From positions 1,798,001 to 1,862,000 of the forward strand of contig NZ_CP040174.1 in NCBI RefSeq assembly GCF_007858535.1: a DNA stretch of 64,000 nucleotides, given 5' to 3'. Each line of letters begins with the position of its first letter. The stretch's first letter is position 1. The notes beneath the pieces were generated by a model, which was given only the letters and a program-made list of their open reading frames with translations, was not told where the DNA came from and did not search any database. Positions 17,232-27,500 of this stretch are shown here, in pieces. The stretch comes from Arthrobacter sp. UKPF54-2. GTDB lineage: Bacteria > Actinomycetota > Actinomycetes > Actinomycetales > Micrococcaceae. Made by a program: the position numbers and the translations under genes.

Positions 17232-18524
17232 GTGAAATTCCCCCGCAAACTCGCCGCGCTGTCGGCGTCGGCTGCCTGCCTCACCCTTGCCCTCAGCGGC
17301 TGCGGCGCCGACGCCCCGAAGAGTTCCGGCCCCTCGGGCGAGACCGGCAAGGAACCGGTGACCCTCACCATCGCCACCTTCAACGAATTCGGCTACGAGG
17401 ATCTGATCAAGGAGTACCAGACCCTCAACCCGAACGTTACGATCCAGCACAAGAAGGCCGCCACCACCAACGAGGCCCGCGACAACCTCACCACGCGCCT
17501 GGCGGCCGGCTCCGGGCTCTCCGACATCGAGGCGATCGAGGTGGACTGGCTCTCCGAGCTCAAGCAGTACCCGGACAAGTTCGTTGACCTCAAGGATCCC
17601 GGCGTCGAGGGCCGCTGGCTGGACTGGAAGGCCAAGGCCGCGACCACCGACGACGGCCACCTGATCGGCTACGGCACCGACTCGGGCCCCGAGGCCGTCT
17701 GCTACAACTCCTCGCTGTTCAAGGCCGCCGGCCTCCCCACCGACCGTGAGTCCGTGGCCAAGATGCTCGGCACCACCTGGGACAGCTACTTCGACGCCGG
17801 CAAGAAATTCGTCGGCGCGAAGACCGGCCCGGCCTGGTTCGACTCCGCCGGATCCGTCTACCAGGCCATGAGCAACCAGCTGGACAAGGCCTACGAGAAG
17901 GAGGACGGCACGGTCATCGCCGCGGACAACCCGGCCGTCAAGGACACGTACACCAAGGTCCTCAACGCCTCCACCAAGGAAAATCTCTCCGCCCACCTGA
18001 GCCAGTGGAGCAACGACTGGGTGGCCGGCTTCCAGTCGCAGAAGTTCGCCACCACCCTCTGCCCGGGCTGGATGCTCGGCGTGATCGAGGGCAACGCCGC
18101 CGGCGTCAAGGGCTGGGACGTCGCTAACGTCTTCCCGGGCGGTGGCGGAAACTGGGGCGGCTCCTACCTGACCGTCCCGACCCAGAGCAAGCACCAGGCC
18201 GAGGCCAAGAAGCTGGCCGCCTGGCTGACCGCTCCGGAGCAGCAGATCAAGGCCTTCACCGCCAAGGGCACGTTCCCCAGCCAGGTCCAGGCCCTCTCCA
18301 GCGACGCCCTGCTGAGCCAGACCAACACCTTCTTCAACAACGCCCCGACCGGCAAGATCTTTGCCGAGCGGGCCAAGGCCGTGGGCGCCTCCCCGTTCAA
18401 GGGCCCGAAGTTCTTCGCCATCAATGACGCCATGCAGCAGGCCCTCACCCGGGTGGACGTGGATAAGTCCGACGACGCCGCTTCCTCCTGGACCAAGTTC
18501 CTCGCGGCCGTGAAGTCTCTCTAA
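17232..18524 (+). CDS. ABC transporter sugar-binding lipoprotein
   Basis: This 430 aa family-1 extracellular solute-binding protein has a signal peptide ending in the lipobox LALSGC (Cys24), so it is a lipoprotein. The mature part has the usual binding-protein strands, for example VTLTIATFNEFGYEDLIKEY and the hinge segment around DLIGYGTDSGPEAVCYN. It delivers sugar, here probably a beta-glucoside or beta-glucan oligosaccharide, to the two permeases that follow. It starts with GTG and is the first gene of the operon. Confidence 0.9.
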   Translation: MKFPRKLAALSASAACLTLALSGCGADAPKSSGPSGETGKEPVTLTIATFNEFGYEDLIKEYQTLNPNVTIQHKKAATTNEARDNLTTRLAAGSGLSDIEAIEVDWLSELKQYPDKFVDLKDPGVEGRWLDWKAKAATTDDGHLIGYGTDSGPEAVCYNSSLFKAAGLPTDRESVAKMLGTTWDSYFDAGKKFVGAKTGPAWFDSAGSVYQAMSNQLDKAYEKEDGTVIAADNPAVKDTYTKVLNASTKENLSAHLSQWSNDWVAGFQSQKFATTLCPGWMLGVIEGNAAGVKGWDVANVFPGGGGNWGGSYLTVPTQSKHQAEAKKLAAWLTAPEQQIKAFTAKGTFPSQVQALSSDALLSQTNTFFNNAPTGKIFAERAKAVGASPFKGPKFFAINDAMQQALTRVDVDKSDDAASSWTKFLAAVKSL

Positions 18525-18527
18525 GCC

Positions 18528-19517
18528 ATGGCAGTAACGGACCGGGTCAGGCTCCAGGGGCCCACGGGCGGCAGCACGGACGACGGCGGCCGGAGCGTGC
18601 GCAGGCTTGCGTTCTCGCAGCGGCTCTCGCGGTGGGACGTCAAGGTCTCGCCCTACCTCTATATTTCGCCGTTCTTCCTGCTGTTCTCCCTGACGGGCCT
18701 GTTCCCGCTGGTGTACACGGGCTGGGTTTCGCTGCACAACTGGAACCTGATTGGCGGCCAGGGCAAGTTCATCGGCTTCGACAACTTCGCCTTCGTGCTC
18801 GGACAGCCTTATTTCTGGAACGCCGTGGGCAACACCGTGAGCATCTTCCTGCTCTCGTCGGTGCCCCAGGTGGTTTTGGCGCTGCTGATCGCGGCCGTGC
18901 TGGACGCCAACCTCCGGGCCAGGACGTTCTGGCGGATGGGGGTGCTGGTGCCCTTCGTCGTCGCTCCGGTGGCGGTGGGCCTGATCTTCAACAACCTGTT
19001 CGCGGACCAGTTTGGCCTGGTCAACAACGTGCTGCAGGCTGTAGGCCTCGACCCGGTCCGCTGGCATTCGGACCAGCTGGCCAGCCACTTGGCCATTGCC
19101 ACCATGGTCAACTTCCGCTGGCTCGGCTACAACGCGCTGATCTTCCTGGCGGCCATGCAGGCCATCCCGCGGGACGTCTACGAGGCGGCCACCATCGACG
19201 GCGCGGGGCGGCTCCGGCAGTTCCTCTCGGTGACGGTCCCCATGCTGCGCCCCACCGTGATTTTCGTGGCCATCACGTCCACGATCGGCGGGTTGCAGAT
19301 CTTCGATGAGCCGCGGGTGTTCGACCAGTCCGGGCTCGGCGGCGCGGACCGGCAGTGGCAGACGCTGACCATGTACATCTGGGAACTCGGCTGGGGCCAG
19401 CGCAACTTCGGGCGGGCCTCGGCCGTGGCCTGGCTGCTGTTCCTGATGATCGTCCTGATCGCCCTGACGAACTTCCTGCTCACCCGGCGCATCGCCAACC
19501 AAGGAGACCGCTCATGA
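18528..19517 (+). CDS. ABC sugar transporter permease (MalF type)
   Basis: This 329 aa inner-membrane protein has six predicted helices and the EAA loop YEAATIDGAGRLRQF, which contacts the ATPase. The sequence SPYLYISPFFLLFSLTGLFPLVY near residue 45 is the typical first helix of carbohydrate ABC permeases. It starts 3 bp after the binding-protein stop and overlaps the next gene by ATGA. Confidence 0.92.
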   Translation: MAVTDRVRLQGPTGGSTDDGGRSVRRLAFSQRLSRWDVKVSPYLYISPFFLLFSLTGLFPLVYTGWVSLHNWNLIGGQGKFIGFDNFAFVLGQPYFWNAVGNTVSIFLLSSVPQVVLALLIAAVLDANLRARTFWRMGVLVPFVVAPVAVGLIFNNLFADQFGLVNNVLQAVGLDPVRWHSDQLASHLAIATMVNFRWLGYNALIFLAAMQAIPRDVYEAATIDGAGRLRQFLSVTVPMLRPTVIFVAITSTIGGLQIFDEPRVFDQSGLGGADRQWQTLTMYIWELGWGQRNFGRASAVAWLLFLMIVLIALTNFLLTRRIANQGDRS

Positions 19518-20446
19518 GCTCCATCCCCATGATCCGGCAGTCCGCCGGCGCGGGCGCCGCCCGGAACGCCGAACGGCGCCTCAACCGCCCGGGAGGGCCT
19601 GGACGCAAGCCAGGCGCCGGGCGGGGCGGGGCCGTGCGCCGTCCCGGGGTGCTGACCTACGGCACCCTCACCGCCGTCGTGCTGGCCTCGCTGTTCCCGT
19701 TGTACTGGTCCTTCCTGGTCGGCAGCCACGACAGCACCGCGCTCAGCCGGGGCATCCCGCTGCTGCCCGGCGGGAACTTCCTGGCCAACGCGGCCAAGGT
19801 CTTCGACAGCATTCCCTTCTGGAAGGCCATGGGCAACAGCCTTCTGGTATCCAGTGTCACGGCCGCGTCCGTGGTGGTCTTCTCCACCCTGGCCGGGTTC
19901 GCGTTCGCCAAACTGCGGTTCCGCGGCAACAAGGCCCTGCTGGTGTTCGTGATCGCCACCATGGCGGTCCCCACCCAGCTGGGCGTCGTACCGCTGTTCA
20001 TCGTCATGGCCAAGCTGGGCTGGACCGGCTCGCTCTGGGCCGTCATCATTCCAGGCCTGGTCACCGCCTTCGGCGTCTTCTGGATGACCCAGTACCTGCG
20101 GGACGCGCTGCCCGATGAGCTGATCGAGGCCGTACGGATGGACGGGGCGTCAATGATCCAGGCCTTCTGGTACGTCGGTTTCCCGGCGGCCCGGCCGGCG
20201 GCGGCCATGCTGGCCCTCTTCACGTTCGTCGCCACGTGGACCAACTTCTTCTGGCCCTTCATTGTGCTGGACCCCTCGAACCCCACCCTGCCGGTTGCCC
20301 TTCAGCTGCTGCAGGCGGCGCACTTCGTGGACTACTCAGTGGTGCTGGCTGGAGCTGTGCTGGCCACCGTCCCGCTGCTGCTGCTCTTCATCGCAGCAGG
20401 GCGCCAACTCGTATCAGGAATTATGCAAGGAGCAGTCAAAGGATGA
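19514..20446 (+). CDS. ABC sugar transporter permease (MalG type)
   Basis: This 310 aa second permease of the importer carries the EAA loop IEAVRMDGASMIQAFWYVGFP and the C-terminal SGIMQGAVKG typical of MalG-type subunits. The ATG at 19514 overlaps the previous stop (ATGA) and has AAGGAG upstream, so it was chosen over an upstream in-frame start. No ATPase gene lies in the operon, so a shared ATPase (MsiK/MalK type) elsewhere must energise it. Confidence 0.92.
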   Translation: MSSIPMIRQSAGAGAARNAERRLNRPGGPGRKPGAGRGGAVRRPGVLTYGTLTAVVLASLFPLYWSFLVGSHDSTALSRGIPLLPGGNFLANAAKVFDSIPFWKAMGNSLLVSSVTAASVVVFSTLAGFAFAKLRFRGNKALLVFVIATMAVPTQLGVVPLFIVMAKLGWTGSLWAVIIPGLVTAFGVFWMTQYLRDALPDELIEAVRMDGASMIQAFWYVGFPAARPAAAMLALFTFVATWTNFFWPFIVLDPSNPTLPVALQLLQAAHFVDYSVVLAGAVLATVPLLLLFIAAGRQLVSGIMQGAVKG

Positions 20447-21945
20447 GCACCACCCCGATCACCTTCCCCGAGGGCTTCCTCTGGGGCGCGGCCACCGCCG
20501 CCTACCAGATCGAAGGCGCCGCCCATGAGGGCGGCCGCAAGGACTCCATCTGGGACACCTTCGCCCGGGTTCCCGGCGCCGTCGCGGACGCCCACAACGG
20601 GGACGTCGCCTGCGACCACTACCACCGCTCGGGCCAGGACGTCGCGTTGATGAAGTCGCTGAACCTCAGCGCGTACCGGTTCTCGACGTCGTGGGCACGC
20701 TGCATGCCTGACGGCAGGACGCCCAACCCCGAGGGAATCGCCTTTTACTCCCGGCTGGTGGACGAGCTCCTGGCCGCCGGGATCACTCCCTGGCTGACCC
20801 TGTACCACTGGGACCTGCCGCAGGCGCTTGAGGACCGGGGCGGCTGGGCCAACCGCGAGACGGCGGGACTCTTCGCGGACTATGCGGCCGTCATGCATGA
20901 GGCCTTGGGTGACCGGGTCCGCATCTGGACCACGCTCAACGAGCCCTGGTGCTCGGCTTTCCTCGGCTACGCGGCGGGAGTCCACGCCCCCGGCCGGCAG
21001 GAACCGGCGGCTGCCCTAGCGGCGGCGCACCATCTGCTGCTGGGGCACGGACTCGCCACGGCGGAGCTGCGCCGGCGCGACCCGGAGGCGCGCCTCGGGA
21101 TCACCCTGAACCTGACCGTCGCGGACCCGGCGGATCCGGACTCGGCGGAGGACCAGGACGCGGCCCGCCGGATCGACGGCCTGCATAACCGGATCTTCTT
21201 GGACCCACTCTTCCGCGGTGAATACCCGGCGGACGTGCTGGACGACGTCGCCGGCCTGGGCTTCGACGCCGTGGTGCAGGACGGGGATCTCGCCGTCATC
21301 GCCACGCCGCTGGACCTGCTCGGCGTCAACTACTACCAGGGCGAGGCGCTGACCAGGGACGCCGCTCCCGCCGAAGAAAGGGACCAGCCGGAGACCGTGA
21401 CGACGACGGCGCAGGCGGCGCCGGCGTCGGACAACGGGCCGGCGCCCACGCCGTTTGTGTCCGCCGAGGGGGTGCACTCCGTGCCGCGCGGGCTGCCGGT
21501 GACCGGGATGGGCTGGGAGGTGCAGCCCGAGGGCCTGTATCGGTTGTTGACCAGGCTGCAGCGCGAGTACACGGGCCCTGCCGGCATTCCGATCTACATG
21601 ACAGAGAACGGCGCCGCCTACCCGGACGCTCCCGACGCGGACGGTTTCGTCGACGACCAGGACCGGCTGGAGTTCTTTGATGTTCACCTGCGCGCGGTGC
21701 GCGCCGCGATCGACGACGGCGCGGACGTCCGCGGCTACCTCGCGTGGTCGCTGCTGGACAATTTCGAGTGGGCCTACGGCTACCACCAGCGTTTCGGTCT
21801 TGTCCGGGTCGATTACGAGACGCTGGAACGTATCCCGAAGGCGAGCGGCCTGTGGTACGCGACGGTGGCGGCGGCAAACGCCCTGCCGGCCCGCGAAGTT
21901 GCGCCCGTCAGCCCGGAACCCGGGGATGTCGTATTCTCAAGGTAA
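20443..21945 (+). CDS. Family 1 beta-glucosidase
   Basis: This 500 aa cytoplasmic GH1 enzyme opens with FPEGFLWGAATAAYQIEGA. It has the acid/base Glu167 in TLNEPW and the nucleophile Glu388 in YMTENG, plus DNFEWAYGYHQRFGLV near the C-terminus, which lines the glucose site. It hydrolyses imported beta-glucosides. The start overlaps the permease stop (ATGA). An insert rich in Pro/Ala/Thr near residues 305-340 lengthens the protein relative to the usual 440-460 aa. Confidence 0.95.
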   Translation: MSTTPITFPEGFLWGAATAAYQIEGAAHEGGRKDSIWDTFARVPGAVADAHNGDVACDHYHRSGQDVALMKSLNLSAYRFSTSWARCMPDGRTPNPEGIAFYSRLVDELLAAGITPWLTLYHWDLPQALEDRGGWANRETAGLFADYAAVMHEALGDRVRIWTTLNEPWCSAFLGYAAGVHAPGRQEPAAALAAAHHLLLGHGLATAELRRRDPEARLGITLNLTVADPADPDSAEDQDAARRIDGLHNRIFLDPLFRGEYPADVLDDVAGLGFDAVVQDGDLAVIATPLDLLGVNYYQGEALTRDAAPAEERDQPETVTTTAQAAPASDNGPAPTPFVSAEGVHSVPRGLPVTGMGWEVQPEGLYRLLTRLQREYTGPAGIPIYMTENGAAYPDAPDADGFVDDQDRLEFFDVHLRAVRAAIDDGADVRGYLAWSLLDNFEWAYGYHQRFGLVRVDYETLERIPKASGLWYATVAAANALPAREVAPVSPEPGDVVFSR

Positions 21946-22994
21946 TGAGCGCACAGATCCACCGGGGTCAGCAGGCCGGACCGGCCAGGCCCACCCCCAC
22001 CCTTGAAGACCTCGCGACGGCGGCCGGAGTGTCACGCTCCACCGCCTCGCGGGCCATCAACGGGGGTTCCCGCGTCAGCCCGGAGGCGCAGGCGGCGGTG
22101 GACGCTGCGGTCATTTCCCTCGGCTACACCCCCAACCGGGCCGCACGCAGCCTGGTCACGCGCCGGACCTCCTCAATCGCCCTGGTCATCAACGAACCCG
22201 ACGCGCGCGTCATGATGGACCCGTTTTTCGCGGCCGTCATCACCGGGGTCACGGAAGCGCTGCGGGAGACGGACATGCAGTTGGTCCTGTTGATGTCCCG
22301 TGCCGGCGGCGATCCGTCCCGGACTGTCCGCTACCTGCGCGGAGGCCACGTCGACGGCGCCATCGTGGTCTCGCACCACAAGGCGGACAGCTGGACGGAG
22401 CAGCTTGCGGCGTCGGGACTGCCCACCGTCTTCATTGGCAGGCCGTGGGACGCCGGGCTGGGCATCCACTACGTTGACGTGGACAGCTTCGAAGGCGGCC
22501 GGCAGGCCGCGCTTCACCTCGCCGCTGCCGGACGCACCCGGCTGGCAACCATTACGGGGCCGCTGGACATGACGGCGGCGGCGGACCGGCTTGCTGGCTG
22601 GCAGGCCGGCCTCAAGGAGGCCGGGCTGCGGCCGGGTCCGGTCGCCCACGGCGATTTCACTCCCGCGGGTGGGACTGAAGCCGCCGAACGGCTCCTCGCG
22701 GCGGACGGCAGTGTGGATGGCATCTTCGCCGCGTCCGACCTGATGGCCCGCGGCGCCATCACGGCCCTGCACGCTTCAGGGCGGTCGGTGCCGCAGGACG
22801 TCGCCGTCGTCGGCTTTGATGACCATCTGGCTGCACCGGGAGAACTGCCGTTGACAACCATCAACCAGCCCACCGTGGAAATGGCGACCCAGGCGGGCCG
22901 CCTCCTCCTCGCAGACATTGAAGACCCCGGTACCAGCCGGGAGCCACTCATCTTTCCGGCACGCCTCGTCGTCCGGGCGAGCAGCCAGCTTTAG
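21945..22994 (+). CDS. LacI family transcriptional regulator
   Basis: This 349 aa repressor has a helix-turn-helix with TLEDLATAAGVSRSTASRAI (about residues 19-38), then the hinge helix YTPNRAARSLVTRR and a periplasmic-binding-protein-like effector domain. The start overlaps the beta-glucosidase stop (TAATG). It is the last gene of the operon and most likely binds the GTGGGAGC half-sites in front of the importer and the beta-helix gene, with release by a beta-glucoside or its product. Confidence 0.92.
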   Translation: MSAQIHRGQQAGPARPTPTLEDLATAAGVSRSTASRAINGGSRVSPEAQAAVDAAVISLGYTPNRAARSLVTRRTSSIALVINEPDARVMMDPFFAAVITGVTEALRETDMQLVLLMSRAGGDPSRTVRYLRGGHVDGAIVVSHHKADSWTEQLAASGLPTVFIGRPWDAGLGIHYVDVDSFEGGRQAALHLAAAGRTRLATITGPLDMTAAADRLAGWQAGLKEAGLRPGPVAHGDFTPAGGTEAAERLLAADGSVDGIFAASDLMARGAITALHASGRSVPQDVAVVGFDDHLAAPGELPLTTINQPTVEMATQAGRLLLADIEDPGTSREPLIFPARLVVRASSQL

Positions 22995-23035
22995 CAAGGG
23001 CTAGGCCCGGCGCCAACAGCCGGGCCTAGCCCTTG
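22995..23035. terminator. 17-bp perfect hairpin between convergent genes
   Basis: Arms 22995-23011 and 23019-23035 (CAAGGGCTAGGCCCGGC) pair perfectly around a 7-base loop. The right arm includes the last codons and stop of the thioesterase gene on the other strand. It serves both the LacI operon and the thioesterase gene. Confidence 0.8.
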
Positions 23036-23442
23036 CGCTCCAGCAGCAGGTTGGTGATGCGCAGTGTGCAGAGCCGTTCGCCGGCCTCGTTGGTGATCAG
23101 CACCTCGTGGGTGGTCACCGTGCCGCCCAGATGAAGGGGCGTGGCGGTGATAGTGATGATCCCCTCCCGGGCCGACTTGTGGTGGGTCGCAGACACGTCC
23201 ACGCCCACAGCGGTCTTGCCCAGGGTGCTGGCGTGGATCACCGCGGCCCAGGAACCCACGGCCTCCCCGACGGCCAGCGAGGCGCCGCCGTGCAGCAGGC
23301 CGAAGGACTGGCGGTTGCCTTCCACCGGCATCGTGGCGACGACCCGTTCCACCGACTGCTCCACGATTTTGACGCCCATCTTCTCGTCAAGTTCGCCGAG
23401 CGTGATCTTCCACGGCTCGCCGGCGGGGGAATCGGGGGTCAT
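23026..23442 (-). CDS. Hotdog-fold thioesterase, PaaI-like
   Basis: This 138 aa protein has the hotdog thioesterase motif SFGLLHGGASLAVGEAVGSWAA followed by DVSATHHKSAREG, close to the PaaI/YdiI group that hydrolyses aromatic acyl-CoAs. The ATG at 23442 has GAGGAG upstream and was chosen over 23517. Its 5' end faces paaZ across a shared TetR-type operator, so it may act as the second thioesterase of the phenylacetate regulon, or release CoA from menaquinone intermediates (DHNA-CoA). A true PaaI is also encoded at 28852-29370. Confidence 0.8.
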   Translation of the reverse strand: MTPDSPAGEPWKITLGELDEKMGVKIVEQSVERVVATMPVEGNRQSFGLLHGGASLAVGEAVGSWAAVIHASTLGKTAVGVDVSATHHKSAREGIITITATPLHLGGTVTTHEVLITNEAGERLCTLRITNLLLERKG

Positions 23443-23530
23443 AGCGTCTCCTCGGGGCTGGGCCCGTCTCGGGCCGGTCGGTCCTGCCGCTACTAGTGTG
23501 CCGCAGGGCTCCTTCATGTACTGTAGACAT

Positions 23531-23554
23531 ATTACCGAACGGACGGTCAGTAAT
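23531..23554. promoter_or_regulatory. TetR-type (PaaR) operator 2
   Basis: The 18 central bases ACCGAACGGACGGTCAGT fit the PaaR consensus ACCG-N2-CG-N2-CGGT-N-AGT exactly. The site lies 48 bp before paaZ and 89 bp before the divergent thioesterase. Confidence 0.85.
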
Positions 23555-23601
23555 GCTCTGGCCGTGTTGATCTTGCCCCGCGTTGGAAGGACCCGTCAAC
23601 G

Positions 23602-25713
<2,112 letters not shown>

Positions 25714-25723
25714 CCCTCCTCCC

Positions 25724-25853
25724 GACGCTCCCTCATCAGGTGTGCTTTCCGTGGGGACGCTCCCGCAGTTGGTGTGCTTTCCGTGGTGACGCTCCCGCAG
25801 GTGGTGCGCATTCCGTCGTGACGCTCCCGCAGTTGGTGCGGGAGCGTCACATG
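25724..25853. repeat. Four tandem 32-bp units ending in a hairpin
   Basis: Copies of GACGCTCCC(G/T)CA and a variable tail begin at 25724, 25756, 25788 and 25820, with an exact 32-bp period. The shared body is GACGCTCCCGCAGTTGGTG followed by a TTCCGTGG-like end. In the last unit the tail is replaced by the reverse complement of its own start, giving a 14-bp perfect stem (25818-25831 with 25837-25850) with loop GTTGG. It follows paaZ by 10 bp and probably terminates it. Confidence 0.85.
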
Positions 25854-25924
25854 CCCGGTGGCGCAATTTGCAGGGTCTTTCCACCTCGCCCCGGCGTAGA
25901 ATTTTGTTCGTAGGAGGTGGCGAA

Positions 25925-26332
25925 ATGACCCTCGTATTAGATAAAGCCACAACGGTCCTGCCAGTCGATGATGTGGAGCGCGCCCACCGCTTTTATGCGG
26001 ACACCCTGGGCCTGCCTCACCGTGGAGTGACAGACGACGGAAGTGAACTGTTTGGCTCGGCCGGCGGCCCGATGCTGCAGCTGATGCCAGTCCGGGATGG
26101 AAAGCATTCAGAGCACACCACCCTGAGTTTTGAAGTCAGCGAGATCGAACGCACCGTCAAGGAGATGGAAGCCAAGGGCGTCATGTTCCAGGACTACGAT
26201 CTCCCCGATCTCAAGACCGAGAACCACATCTGCACCACGGATTCCGAGAAGTGCGCCTGGTTTATGGACAGCGAGCACAACATTCTCTGTGTGCACGAGA
26301 ACATCACCACGGCAGCCGATTACCAGCTCTGA
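25925..26332 (+). CDS. VOC family protein (glyoxalase/bleomycin-resistance fold)
   Basis: This 135 aa protein begins TTVLPVDDVERAHRFYADTLGLP and contains SAGGPMLQLMP and a final WFMDSEHNILCVHE strand, the single VOC module. The ATG at 25925 has an ideal AGGAGGTGGC ribosome site. Codon use is less GC-rich than in its neighbours. The substrate is unknown. Confidence 0.82.
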   Translation: MTLVLDKATTVLPVDDVERAHRFYADTLGLPHRGVTDDGSELFGSAGGPMLQLMPVRDGKHSEHTTLSFEVSEIERTVKEMEAKGVMFQDYDLPDLKTENHICTTDSEKCAWFMDSEHNILCVHENITTAADYQL

Positions 26333-26360
26333 GCGGCAGCTCCCCGGCGTCCCGCCTGAA

Positions 26361-26393
26361 GAAACAGCACCCCGGCCCCCGGGGTGCTGTTTC
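26361..26393 (+). terminator. 15-bp perfect hairpin after the VOC gene
   Basis: GAAACAGCACCCCGG (26361-26375) pairs exactly with 26379-26393 around a 3-base loop. The stem begins 28 bp after the VOC stop. Confidence 0.8.
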
Positions 26394-26485
26394 CGGTCCG
26401 GCAAGGGTTTAGTGGACCTGTCCGAAGCGTCACCGCGGGTGTAGCGTGGGGCCAGATTCGCGTCCGGCGGAGGGAGCTGCCCAGC

Positions 26486-26827
26486 ATGAGCCATTCCCCG
26501 TCCGGGCGGGCGCCCACGGCCGGCAGCCGCGCCCTCGCTTGGTTCCCCGTCACCCGGACGGGGAAGATAGCCCTGACCTTGGCCTATGTCACCGTCCTGT
26601 CACCGGCCTGGGTCCTTCTCGTCCTGGGACAGGCCGTGTTCCAGGCCGGAGCCTCCGACGACATTGTGGTCATCCTGCTGGTGGTCACGGTGGTGATGCT
26701 CTGGGCAGCCCTGCTGTGGGCGAAGGATCGTTCCCTGCTGGTCGCGGCGTTTGCCGTGCTCCTGTCCGCGGCCCTGATGTATTTCCTCTGGTGGGCCATG
26801 GCGTCCCCGGGCACGGTGGCGGGGTGA
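26486..26827 (+). CDS. Small membrane protein of unknown function
   Basis: I do not recognise this 113 aa protein. Three hydrophobic segments are visible (roughly residues 28-50, 54-74 and 80-105), with the sequence LAWFPVTRTGKIALTLAYVT before the first. The start at 26486 has a GGAGGGAGC site upstream and was chosen over an in-frame 26384 start that would lie inside the terminator. It converges on paaR. Confidence 0.6.
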   Translation: MSHSPSGRAPTAGSRALAWFPVTRTGKIALTLAYVTVLSPAWVLLVLGQAVFQAGASDDIVVILLVVTVVMLWAALLWAKDRSLLVAAFAVLLSAALMYFLWWAMASPGTVAG

Positions 26828-26863
26828 CGGCGTCGTGAGTTGGCGGGGCCCGCGAGGGGCGGG

Positions 26864-27469
26864 CTAATCCGGCACGTGCAGGCCGTGGAACGCCATGGTG
26901 ATAACGTCGTCGGCCAGCTTCTGCGGGGACAGGGAACCGCCCGGTTTGTACCATTCGACGATCGAGTTGATGGTGCCGAACAGCAGCCGGGTGACGGTGC
27001 GGGGGTCGATGTCCTGGCGCAGCGAGCCCTCGTCGCGGGCCGCGGAGATCAGGGCCGCCACCTTGTGGTCGAAGGTGCGGCGGCGCTCGAGGGCGTCCCG
27101 TTCGATCTCGGTGTTGCCGCGCAGCCGGAGGAGCAGCGTGACGAACGGCAGCCGCTCCACCAGCACCGAGATGGTTTCGCGGAGCACGAATTCCAGCCGG
27201 GCGTCCGCGGAACCGGTCTGGGCCTCCGGCTGGTCCAGGATGGCCTCGAGGCCGCCCAGGGCGTGGTCCAGGGCCAGCTTCAGCAGGTCGCCCTTGGATG
27301 GCACGTGATGGTAGATCGCGGATTTGGAGATGCCCAGGTTCTCGGCGAGGATGCCCATCGACGTGGCGTCGTAGCCGTGGCGGTTGAAGACGTCGACGGC
27401 GATGAGCAGGACCGACTGCTGGTCGTAGCCGGGTCGGCCGCGTTTGGTGCTGGTTGCTGTGCTGGGCAT
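26864..27469 (-). CDS. paaR: TetR family repressor PaaR
   Basis: This 201 aa TetR protein has an N-terminal helix-turn-helix containing NLGISKSAIYHHVPSKGDLL (residues 46-65) and a helical ligand-binding C-terminus. Actinobacterial PaaR represses phenylacetate genes and is released by phenylacetyl-CoA. It is the last gene after paaI and paaK and carries its own operator at 27484-27500. Its location and the matching operators across the window make it the likely regulator of all paa blocks here. Confidence 0.85.
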   Translation of the reverse strand: MPSTATSTKRGRPGYDQQSVLLIAVDVFNRHGYDATSMGILAENLGISKSAIYHHVPSKGDLLKLALDHALGGLEAILDQPEAQTGSADARLEFVLRETISVLVERLPFVTLLLRLRGNTEIERDALERRRTFDHKVAALISAARDEGSLRQDIDPRTVTRLLFGTINSIVEWYKPGGSLSPQKLADDVITMAFHGLHVPD

Positions 27470-27483
27470 ACTCGCTAGTTTCT

Positions 27484-27500
27484 CATGAACGGTCGGTCAG
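27484..27500. promoter_or_regulatory. TetR-type (PaaR) operator 3, before paaR
   Basis: CATGAACGGTCGGTCAG keeps the right half of the PaaR core (CGGT-N-AG). It lies 15-31 bp upstream of the paaR ATG and overlaps the last codon and stop of paaK, which suggests autoregulation. Confidence 0.7.

Noticed and set aside
17070..19502. 810-codon reverse frame
   Set aside because: It is antisense to the ABC importer genes, rich in Gly/Val/Asp/His without any fold signature, and covers the operator region.
25724..25853. CRISPR array
   Set aside because: The 32-bp units are directly tandem with no unique spacers, and no cas genes are present.
26384..26485. N-terminal extension of the small membrane protein
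   Set aside because: The earlier start would fall in the hairpin after the VOC gene; ATG 26486 has the ribosome site.
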